Shown here: positions 23,526 through 29,531 of the stretch, piece after piece
Layout of the letters: every line of letters starts with the position of its first letter
How positions within the stretch are numbered: position 1 is the first letter of the stretch
Source: a virus
Strand: one strand, 5' to 3'
DNA length: 39,103 bases
Virus record (IMG/VR): IMGVR_UViG_3300027859_000040
Span: 1 to 39,103 of that record
Position numbers and translations under genes: made by a program
The notes under the pieces: generated by a model
Databases searched by the model: none
Told to the model about the DNA's origin: nothing
Seen by the model: only the letters and a program-made list of their open reading frames with translations

Positions 23526-23567
23526 CAACCAACCCGCCCGCCTAGCGCGGGCATTTAGGAGGGAGTG

Positions 23568-23843
23568 ATGAATAAATACGAGAAGAAAGTGCGACGCAAG
23601 CTAGCAAGAATTAAGCCTTGTCCGTTTTGCGCAAAAACGCCCAAAGTTAGCTCATATGTAGACATCAAGCATTCTTCACGCGGCTCTATAGGCCACTTTG
23701 TAAGGCAAGAGGGATGCTGTAGCGTTATGAGCATGGGCAGGAGTGATCTATTTTTCTGCAATGATTTTAAAGATCCTGATTATCGATTATGGGCATCCAT
23801 GGTTAGTCGGTTTGTTGATGATTGGAACATGAGGTTGTCATGA
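23568..23843 (+). CDS. Lar-like zinc-ribbon protein
   Basis: 91 aa, ATG at 23568 after AGGAGG. KPCPFCAKTPKVSSY near residue 17, then HFVRQEGCCSVMSMG and a C-terminal VSRFVDDWNMR: the usual Lar-type order of a Cys pair, a second Cys cluster and a W-N-x-R end. A hairpin GCCCGC/GCGGGC lies just upstream of its ribosome binding site. Third zinc-ribbon gene of this window. Confidence 0.7.
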   Translation: MNKYEKKVRRKLARIKPCPFCAKTPKVSSYVDIKHSSRGSIGHFVRQEGCCSVMSMGRSDLFFCNDFKDPDYRLWASMVSRFVDDWNMRLS

Positions 23844-24025
23844 CCAACCAAACACTACCCAGCTTCACAGGCCGCCGCATTCAGGGCGGACAGTCAGAAA
23901 CAAAGCACCAAAGCCGCATCCGCAACGACCTATACGCCAGCAGTCGGTATGCACGGCGGCTGGATATTGATCGCCGTCTGGAAGAGCGCCGACTGCAACG
24001 AGAACTGAAGGAGATGGAGTTATGA
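23840..24025 (+). CDS. Small basic hypothetical protein
   Basis: 61 aa. ATG at 23840 overlaps the previous stop. Very basic, with FTGRRIQGGQSETKHQSRIR followed by a charged helix (DIDRRLEERRLQRELKEMEL). The stop overlaps the next gene. Could bind nucleic acid; no family recognised. Confidence 0.6.
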   Translation: MTNQTLPSFTGRRIQGGQSETKHQSRIRNDLYASSRYARRLDIDRRLEERRLQRELKEMEL

Positions 24026-24291
24026 TGACTGAGAGAGAACGGTTTGAGTCGTGGGTAAAATCACGCGGCAATCAGATGCAAATGATTGATGGCGAGTATA
24101 CTTGCCCCATTACCAGTGACCTGTGGGAGGCATGGCAAGCCCGCTGCCCGGAGGGGTGGAAGTGCGTACCTATCGAACCAACCGAGGAGATGATAGACGC
24201 TGCCAGTGAGGCTTACATGCCGTTTGGTGATATGGCGCTCGCGATCCAGGCGGCGATTGTTTATGCGCCAGGCGTGGAGAGCTACCAATGA
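24022..24291 (+). CDS. Phage hypothetical protein (GWKCVPIEPTEEMIDAA type)
   Basis: 89 aa. Begins MTERERFESWVKSRGNQMQM and has EAWQARCPEGWKCVPIEPTE followed by EMIDAASEAY, a pattern shared by a very common phage protein of unknown function. Coupled to both neighbours by ATGA overlaps. Confidence 0.7.
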   Translation: MMTERERFESWVKSRGNQMQMIDGEYTCPITSDLWEAWQARCPEGWKCVPIEPTEEMIDAASEAYMPFGDMALAIQAAIVYAPGVESYQ

Positions 24292-24719
24292 ACCGCGCCC
24301 AAAAACGCGCCCAGGCGGGCGAGATCAAGCGCCGTAAGCGTCTTGTTAGCCAGCGGCAGTATCAGCACTACCAGACCAACGCCCGCCGCTGGTGTGTGGG
24401 TCTACGCGCCACCGGAAGGCATATCGGCAGCGAGTTTGAGGGCGAGTGGTCGTTCCCGGCGCATGTGCCAGTGAGCAAGCAGCAGGATATTGCCACTTAT
24501 GCCACGCACGCGCCGTTGCGGTGGCGCATCATTGCCCGGCTAGTGCTGCGCTACGATGATGGCAGCATGGAGTCGCGCGAGGCTGATGCTGAGCTAGGGC
24601 AGCAAATGATTATTAGCGAGCTGCAAGAGGCGCGCGAGGAGTTGATGCGGGATTTGGAGCGTACTGCTAACTTGCGGTATGTTTGGGATAAATTCTACGT
24701 GATGGAGTGTTTGGGATGA
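24288..24719 (+). CDS. Hypothetical protein
   Basis: 143 aa. Basic N-terminus (MNRAQKRAQAGEIKRRKRLV), a middle beta-rich part (WRIIARLVLRYDDGSMESRE) and a C-terminal helix (ELQEAREELMRDLERTANLR). No family recognised. Both ends overlap neighbouring genes. Confidence 0.65.
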   Translation: MNRAQKRAQAGEIKRRKRLVSQRQYQHYQTNARRWCVGLRATGRHIGSEFEGEWSFPAHVPVSKQQDIATYATHAPLRWRIIARLVLRYDDGSMESREADAELGQQMIISELQEAREELMRDLERTANLRYVWDKFYVMECLG

Positions 24720-25099
24720 ACGAGAAAAAGATAATTGAGCCTAGAAAAGTAAAGGCAAGTGATTTTATTTTAACCTGGACGGTAACAGCTGCGGCCATTG
24801 CCGTCCCTCTTACCGATGGAGGATGGTTTAACCTAGCAAATTACACCGTGCTGTTTTACGGATGGATGTTCGGCGTTCTGTTATTCATTGCGATGCTCAG
24901 CGGGCCGCTTGAAAAACTCCCGGTAGCAAAACCATGGCACCATGCGCTAACCGATATCCCCCGGTTCTTTGCTATTGGGTTCCTGATTTATAGTGAATAT
25001 TATTGGCATGGCTCGCTGCTTGTTTGTTGCTGGCTGTTCGCATCTGCTGTCCACGGCAATACCAAGAGAGCATACGAGGAGCAGCAAGCATCAGGCTAG
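24716..25099 (+). CDS. Polytopic membrane protein
   Basis: 127 aa from the ATG at 24716 (ATGA overlap). After a short polar start there are about four hydrophobic segments: near 17-33 (FILTWTVTAAAIAVPL), 41-62 (LFYGWMFGVLLFIAMLSG), 78-92 (FFAIGFLIYSEYYW) and 95-112 (LLVCCWLFASAVHG). Last gene of the accessory block, followed by a strong terminator. Function unknown. Confidence 0.65.
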   Translation: MNEKKIIEPRKVKASDFILTWTVTAAAIAVPLTDGGWFNLANYTVLFYGWMFGVLLFIAMLSGPLEKLPVAKPWHHALTDIPRFFAIGFLIYSEYYWHGSLLVCCWLFASAVHGNTKRAYEEQQASG

Positions 25100-25115
25100 C
25101 CACTACATCACCCCA

Positions 25116-25139
25116 ACCCGCCACCCCGGCGGGTTTTTT
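25116..25139 (+). terminator. Strong rho-independent terminator
   Basis: ACCCGCC (25116-25122) pairs with GGCGGGT (25128-25134) and is followed by a run of T to 25139. Ends the accessory block 23.1-25.1 kb. Confidence 0.85.
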
Positions 25140-25217
25140 GTTGCATACGAAAGCAGCTAAGGCTAGACTAGATAAATCCCACCGAGACAGCATGTTATCA
25201 GCGCAGAATACCGCTAA

Positions 25218-25500
25218 ATAGCACGCTGAATAGTCAAAAAAAACCATACGAAACAACTTCTTAGCAGGATAGCAGCTTAGTAGACGGGTCAGTTAAAAAT
25301 CGAATTTTCGATAAATTGACAAGCCAACCCTACTAAGCTGCTATTCTGCTATCCTGCGCGTAAAATAAGCACTTTAAGAGACTCTTAAAGAGATATATAT
25401 AAAAATATATATATAAATCAATGTCTTATAGAGTGAGAATGATTATATTTTCGATTAGCTGCTTAGTGAGGTTTTTACTATCCTGCCGTTATCCTGCCCA
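25218..25500. repeat. Origin-like block B: second copy of the iteron/AT-rich element
   Basis: This ~450-base gene-free stretch repeats the architecture of block A. GCAGGATAGCAGCTTAGTAG (25264-25283) faces CTACTAAGCTGCTATTCTGC (25330-25349) in inverted orientation; the right arm holds three tandem 8-bp units NCTGCTAT. Between the arms TCGAATTTTCGA forms a further palindrome. Then come an AT-rich run (25391-25416), CTTATA, GCTGCTTAGT and two TATCCTGCC copies. A replication origin or replication-control site is the simplest reading. Confidence 0.55.
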
Positions 25501-25554
25501 TGCCCTTTGGATTCAGCATTGCCGCTTGCGCTACTTTGCGCGCCGTGATAGCCG

Positions 25555-25563
25555 TGCTATACT
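25555..25563 (+). promoter_or_regulatory. Extended -10 promoter of the protease/scaffold gene
   Basis: TGC-TATACT with -10 at 25558-25563, 34 bases before the ATG at 25592. A weak TTGCGC lies 16 bases upstream. Unlike the other copies no hairpin follows. Confidence 0.55.
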
Positions 25564-25591
25564 GTGGTCATTGTTTTTATAGGCTGTCGCT

Positions 25592-26881
25592 ATGACGCAA
25601 ATCAGAGCCAATATCACAACGGCAGTGAACGCCGCTAACATTCGGCGCGAAACCCGCAACGGGCGCGCCGTCATTGTTGTGCCTAGCGCTACGCTACCTG
25701 ACAACGTGGTAATGAACCGCATCATGTACCCGGCGGACGTTATCGAGGCTGGCTACAAAACGCTAGAGCGCACCCCAGCGCCGCTAGGCCACCCGACAGT
25801 GAACGGCGTCTACATCAACGCAAGCGACCCCGAAGCCATCAACGGTTTTTGGGTGGGCGCGTGGAATGAGAACGTGCGCCGTGAAAATGGGCGCGTGAAG
25901 CTGGATAAGGTCATCGACGTTGAGCGCGCCGAAAGCACCGAAGAAGGCCGCCGCCTGCTGGAAGCTATCAACAAGCAGCAGCCTATCCACACCAGCACTG
26001 GCCTAATGCTCGCCGTCAATGACGTTGAGCATGACGACTATGACCGTGTAGCCACGCAAATGGTAGGCGATCACGATTGTTTCCTGCTAGACGCCCCAGG
26101 CGCTGCCACCCCAGAGCAGGGCGTAGGCGTTTTCGTCAACAGCGCTGGTGAGCAAGTCGAAGTCGTCAATAGCGAGCTGGTGCTGAACGAAGAGCTACCC
26201 GGCAGCGTTGATAATATGCGCCAAGAGCTTCAGCGCGTTGCTAGAGATAAATACGGCGAAGGCTATGTAGACGATTTTAATGCTGACTCGATAATCTTTT
26301 TCGAGATGGATACCAACAAGGCGTACAAAATCGGCTATGGCGTTATTGATGGCGTTATCACGCTTTCCGATACACGCCAAGAAGTTCAACGCCAGACTTC
26401 CTGGGAAGCCGTCACCAACACCATCCGCAACACACTTTCCAAAATGTTCGGCAATACGCCGGGCAAACCACACGAGGCCGCTGGCCTGCAAACCAACTCT
26501 CAAACGTCTACCGAGGAACCGCAAATGACGACTGAAGAGCTACAGGCCATGCTCGACAAGCAGGCCGAAACACTGCAAGCGAATCAGGCGCAAGCCATTG
26601 CCGACGCAGTTAAACCCCTGCAAGACAAGCTCGACGCGATTAACGCCGAAGCCGAAGCCGCTGCCGAAGCCGAAAAAACCACTCTGGTAGAAACCGTGGT
26701 AGAAGCCAAGCTGGCGACCGAAGACGAAGCCAAAGCGCTTGACGTTAACGCCCTGCGCATCATGGCGCGCAACTGCAAAACGCCTAAATCAGCGGATCAT
26801 GCGCTGAATGGTGGGCGGTTGAGCACTAACAGTGATCAAAACCCGCTGGATATGTACGCCGCTCCGAAGGGGGACGAATAA
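25592..26881 (+). CDS. Prohead protease-scaffold fusion (DUF2213)
   Basis: 429 aa. The N-terminal ~190 residues match DUF2213, the family of putative head maturation proteases in this phage type (LERTPAPLGHPTVNGVYINA, PIHTSTGLMLAVNDVEHDDY, VGDHDCFLLDAPGAATPEQG). The C-terminal ~120 residues (MTTEELQAMLDKQAETLQAN onward) are a long, Glu/Ala-rich coiled coil typical of a scaffold. An internal ATG at 26525 with its own ribosome binding site would make the scaffold alone, as in lambda C/Nu3. It precedes the decoration and capsid genes. Confidence 0.85.
   Translation: MTQIRANITTAVNAANIRRETRNGRAVIVVPSATLPDNVVMNRIMYPADVIEAGYKTLERTPAPLGHPTVNGVYINASDPEAINGFWVGAWNENVRRENGRVKLDKVIDVERAESTEEGRRLLEAINKQQPIHTSTGLMLAVNDVEHDDYDRVATQMVGDHDCFLLDAPGAATPEQGVGVFVNSAGEQVEVVNSELVLNEELPGSVDNMRQELQRVARDKYGEGYVDDFNADSIIFFEMDTNKAYKIGYGVIDGVITLSDTRQEVQRQTSWEAVTNTIRNTLSKMFGNTPGKPHEAAGLQTNSQTSTEEPQMTTEELQAMLDKQAETLQANQAQAIADAVKPLQDKLDAINAEAEAAAEAEKTTLVETVVEAKLATEDEAKALDVNALRIMARNCKTPKSADHALNGGRLSTNSDQNPLDMYAAPKGDE
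26525..26881 (+). CDS. Nested scaffold protein (in-frame internal start)
   Basis: 118 aa sharing the C-terminus of the DUF2213 protein. The ATG at 26525 is preceded by GAGGAA at 26513-26518, a good distance for initiation, in the middle of a long gene where such a site is otherwise unexpected. The encoded part is almost entirely coiled coil (residues 1-80, Glu/Ala/Lys-rich) followed by a short structured end, the composition of a capsid scaffold. Confidence 0.6.
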   Translation: MTTEELQAMLDKQAETLQANQAQAIADAVKPLQDKLDAINAEAEAAAEAEKTTLVETVVEAKLATEDEAKALDVNALRIMARNCKTPKSADHALNGGRLSTNSDQNPLDMYAAPKGDE

Positions 26882-27331
26882 ATGCCTAACCTGATTTTTG
26901 CAGGCCCGACGACTCAGAACGTCCCGCAGGTTAAAGAAAAACTGGCGGGCGCTGCGTTCTTACCGGGCGCTATCATCGTGCTAAATGGTTCCGACGAGTT
27001 CATCCCTCACGGCACCGCGGGCGCGCGTGGTCGTTACTACGTTGCCCAAGAAAACTACTTGGCCATGAAAAACGTAGACGACACGTACTCTGAAGGCGAT
27101 CTTGCCATTGGCATGATTCCGCTTGATGAGCAGTTTTTCTATGTGCGTGTAGCTGCTAGCCAGACCATCACCGAAGACGAAGCGCTTGCTTCTAACGGCG
27201 CTGGCTTGCTGGTATCCGCTGTCGCTACGGATGAAGTTTTGTTCTACGCAGAAGAGGCCGTCACCACTGGGGCGGGCGAAACGGCGCTAGTATTGGCGCG
27301 TGTGGCTACTGGCGTTGTACCCGGCCCATAA
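26882..27331 (+). CDS. Probable capsid decoration/cement protein
   Basis: 149 aa, starting one base after the preceding stop and followed by the major capsid gene 12 bases on. Beta-rich sequence (FLPGAIIVLNGSDEFIPHGT, FYVRVAASQTITEDEALASN, ALVLARVATGVVPGP) like the small structural-cement proteins located between scaffold and major capsid genes. Assignment rests on position and composition. Confidence 0.7.
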   Translation: MPNLIFAGPTTQNVPQVKEKLAGAAFLPGAIIVLNGSDEFIPHGTAGARGRYYVAQENYLAMKNVDDTYSEGDLAIGMIPLDEQFFYVRVAASQTITEDEALASNGAGLLVSAVATDEVLFYAEEAVTTGAGETALVLARVATGVVPGP

Positions 27332-27343
27332 GGAGACGAATAA

Positions 27344-28378
27344 ATGCGCTATTTTGACGAAAAGCTAATCACTAATTCCAAGCTGCACAAGCAGTGGTGG
27401 GATGAGCAAAACCTAGAGCGTGAAGCATGGCGTCGTGCCGAGGCGTCCGTTCTCAGCGTTAACGAGGCCGCACTGCTGCCGCGTGACGCTTGGCGCTCGC
27501 TGGATGATATTACCCGCCGCGTGATGCGTAACGACGAAGGTCAAGCCTACATGGCCGACCTGATGCCGTTAGCGCGTGCAGTCAACATCGGCAAGCTGGT
27601 ACACGTAAACCGCGTATCAAGCGACGCTGGCCGCGTTATCCGCACGATGACAGGCCAAGAGCCTGCGTCTCTGGATAAAGTGCAGTACGACTACCGTGGC
27701 ACGCCCGTACCGATGTTCTTAACGGGCTACAGCCGTAACTGGCGCGAATGGAACACGCTGCAAAGCGAAGGCTTCGACACGCTGGCAGACGACCAGGAAG
27801 CCGCCGTTGCAGGTATCCGCCAGGATATGGCGCAATACGTGCTGAACGGTGATTCCAGCATCGTCACTGAGGGCTACGTGGGCTACGGTATCAAAAACCA
27901 CCCGCTCACCAATCAGATTGACCTGGGCGCGTCTGGCGTCAACGTTGACTTCACTGGTGCCACCCCTGCTGAATGGGAAGCGTTTATCAGCCAGACGCTT
28001 GGCGGCGCGATGGACGACAACTACATCGGCGTTGGCGTTAATATGTACGTCTCGCCAGAGATTGGCCGCAACCTTGACCTAGGTTGGTCTGCCCCCGCCG
28101 AGTTCAAGATGGGCAGCCGTCGCGAATGGATTGAGCGCAGCCGTCGCGTTAACAAGGTCGTCGTAACGTATGAGCTAACTGGCAACGAAATGATGTTCTT
28201 CGTACCCGATGCTCAATACATTCGCCCGCTGGTAGGCATGGCAGTCAGCACTATCGCCATTCCGCGCAACATGCCGCGTGCGAACTACAACTTCGACGTG
28301 TCCGGAGCGATGGGCATCGAGATCCGTGGTGACTTCAACAGCCGTTCCGGTGTGTTCTATGCCAGTGCCGTGACCTGA
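27344..28378 (+). CDS. Major capsid protein
   Basis: 344 aa, preceded by AGGAG. Sequence features such as LIPRDAWRSLD-like ALLPRDAWRSLDDITRRVMR, LVHVNRVSSDAGRVIRTMTG, GYGIKNHPLTNQ and FEVSGA-like YNFDVSGAMGIEIRGDFNSR match the major capsid proteins (DUF6260/DUF2184-like, HK97 fold) that accompany DUF1073 portals and DUF2213 proteases. The gene position after scaffold and decoration genes and before a strong terminator agrees. Which exact family name applies I cannot verify. Confidence 0.88.
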   Translation: MRYFDEKLITNSKLHKQWWDEQNLEREAWRRAEASVLSVNEAALLPRDAWRSLDDITRRVMRNDEGQAYMADLMPLARAVNIGKLVHVNRVSSDAGRVIRTMTGQEPASLDKVQYDYRGTPVPMFLTGYSRNWREWNTLQSEGFDTLADDQEAAVAGIRQDMAQYVLNGDSSIVTEGYVGYGIKNHPLTNQIDLGASGVNVDFTGATPAEWEAFISQTLGGAMDDNYIGVGVNMYVSPEIGRNLDLGWSAPAEFKMGSRREWIERSRRVNKVVVTYELTGNEMMFFVPDAQYIRPLVGMAVSTIAIPRNMPRANYNFDVSGAMGIEIRGDFNSRSGVFYASAVT

Positions 28379-28401
28379 TAGTTAGCTAGGCACCACACAG
28401 A

Positions 28402-28428
28402 AACCCCGGCTTAGGCTGGGGTTTTTTT
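28402..28428 (+). terminator. Rho-independent terminator after the capsid gene
   Basis: AACCCC (28402-28407) pairs with GGGGTT (28418-28423), with an inner GGC/GCT pairing, followed by seven T. It isolates the capsid operon from the RNA/RAMP-like cassette that follows. Confidence 0.85.
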
Positions 28429-28440
28429 ATCGCGTGGGTA

Positions 28441-28469
28441 TTGACGCAGTAAGATAGACGCGCTAAATT
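28441..28469 (+). promoter_or_regulatory. Sigma-70 promoter of the structured-RNA cassette
   Basis: TTGACG (28441-28446), a 17-base spacer, and TAAATT (28464-28469). It lies just behind the capsid terminator and would start transcription near 28476, about 485 bases before the first start codon, an exceptionally long leader for a phage. Confidence 0.7.
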
Positions 28470-28475
28470 GAACAC

Positions 28476-28582
28476 ATAACGCGGGGTCAGAGCCGCTAAG
28501 AAATTGGGAATAAATGAGCTGCTTATTTTATCCGGTGGGTGCCCAAGCCCTTCTCTGACCCGGTTAAATGAGCAGCTTTTTT
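28476..28582 (+). ncRNA. Leader RNA with two interleaved helices and a T run
   Basis: GGGTCAGAG (28484-28492) pairs with CTCTGACCC (28553-28561), and AGCTGCT (28517-28523) pairs with AGCAGCT (28571-28577), which is followed by six T (28577-28582). The order A-B-A'-B' means the two helices form either a pseudoknot or two exclusive states. The second helix plus T run is terminator-like, so this could be an attenuator that decides whether the pentamer units are transcribed. Confidence 0.55.
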
Positions 28583-28590
28583 GTGCCCGC

Positions 28591-28709
28591 GAGGCTTGGT
28601 CGGGTGCGGCTAGGCGGGGTCTGGCGAGGCAGGGCGCGGAATGGCAAGGGCTGTAATCAGCCGGTGATACATTGGCAACAGTGTTGATCCGGGTGGCGAT
28701 AGCTATCAC
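28591..28709 (+). repeat. Pentamer-array unit 1
   Basis: Twelve exactly phased pentamers (28591-28650), mostly NNGGC, the last being AAGGG. Then GGCTG-TAAT-CAGCC (28649-28662), a small tetraloop hairpin, a possible ATTGGCA/TGTTGAT stem (28671-28688), the motif ATCCGG-GTG (from 28687) and an outer GTGATA/TATCAC pairing (28664-28709). Unit 2 begins on the next base. Confidence 0.75.
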
Positions 28710-28826
28710 AGGGCGCGGCACGACGTGGCGGGACGTGGCGAGGCATGGCGAGGCGGGGCATGACAAGGGCTGCAAAGCGTCTAGCATCTGTTTCAGGTGT
28801 TAGGCGGTGGGTAGCCACCGCGCGGA
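28710..28826 (+). repeat. Pentamer-array unit 2
   Basis: Twelve phased pentamers again (28710-28769), ending ATGAC AAGGG. Next comes GCT-GCAA-AGC (28769-28778) with a GNRA-type loop, then a 12-bp hairpin with a TTT loop (28779-28805, three G-U pairs) and GCGGTGG-GTAG-CCACCGC (28804-28821). The same order of elements as in units 1 and 3. Confidence 0.75.
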
Positions 28827-28936
28827 GAGGCAAGACACGGCCAGGCCTGGCGAGGCGCGGCGAGGACGGGCAACGCAACGCAAGGGCTGTTTACAGCGGT
28901 TGGCATCCGGTTTGGGTGCCCTCCGGTGCAAGCACC
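28827..28936 (+). repeat. Pentamer-array unit 3
   Basis: Twelve phased pentamers (28827-28886; a thirteenth, GCGGA, may precede them), ending AAGGG. Then GCTG-TTTA-CAGC (28886-28897), a 7-bp hairpin GGCATCC/GGGTGCC with loop GGTTT (28902-28920) and a final GGTG-CAAG-CACC (28925-28936). It ends about 25 bases before the start codon of the RAMP-like gene. Confidence 0.75.
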
Positions 28937-28961
28937 AAAACACACTCAGAGAAGGCATATC

Positions 28962-29531
28962 ATGGAAATTATCAAAGTACGAATTACGGGCAACCGCCCG
29001 CTACTAATGCACAGCGACAAGTTCGCCGACCCGCTAAACCCGCTAACCAAAGCGCACAAAGAGCTAACCGGGAAGCGGAAAAAGTCAGATGACGACCACG
29101 AAGCTATCGCCAAAAGCGAATGGGCGGGTGGTATGTATTTTGACGACGACATGGGGCCATACGTCCCCGGCGTCAACATAGAGGCCGCGATGTGGCAGGC
29201 GGCAAGCTGTCAAAAGCTAGGTACTCAGCTAAAGCGCAGCGTTGAAGTGCTAGATGAGCGATGTAAGCTGGAATATGACGGCCCGAGAACAATGTCTGCA
29301 ATGTGGGACGCAGGTATGTATGACGCTCGCAGCGTAAAGGTAACGACTAGCCGTTTGATGCGCTACCGCCCCATATTTAAAAAATGGTCGCTGGTCTGCG
29401 AAATTATGTATGACGAAACCAGCATTGACCGCTCACAAGTAATGAAGTGCCTAAAAGACGCAGGAATGTACTGCGGTATTGGCGACTACCGCCCAAAATT
29501 TGGCCGATTCGACGTTGAGGAGGTGAAGTAA
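28962..29531 (+). CDS. Phage protein with RAMP/Cas7-like features
   Basis: 189 aa from the ATG at 28962, chosen because GAGAAGG lies eight bases upstream; an in-frame GTG at 28926 falls inside the last RNA hairpin. It belongs to a widespread phage family: IIKVRITGNRPLLMHSDKFA at the N-terminus, KAHKELTGKRKKSDDDHEAI, GPYVPGVNIEAAMWQAA and CGIGDYRPKFGRFDVEEV at the C-terminus. A beta-strand start, a strand-helix-strand near the end and the final glycine-rich loop recall RAMP folds such as Cas7, but this is inference. It is directly downstream of the pentamer units and shares their promoter, so it may bind that RNA. Confidence 0.7.
   Translation: MEIIKVRITGNRPLLMHSDKFADPLNPLTKAHKELTGKRKKSDDDHEAIAKSEWAGGMYFDDDMGPYVPGVNIEAAMWQAASCQKLGTQLKRSVEVLDERCKLEYDGPRTMSAMWDAGMYDARSVKVTTSRLMRYRPIFKKWSLVCEIMYDETSIDRSQVMKCLKDAGMYCGIGDYRPKFGRFDVEEVK

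Noticed and set aside
28591-28936. CRISPR array
   Set aside because: Units repeat about every 118 bases but there is no constant repeat/variable spacer alternation; variation lies within pentamers, and no cas1/cas2 or other cas genes are present.
28386-29092. Open frames on both strands across the pentamer arrays (for example 28657-28878 minus, 28745-29092 plus)
   Set aside because: They are low-complexity products of the GC-rich 5-base periodicity, lack ribosome binding sites and do not resemble proteins.
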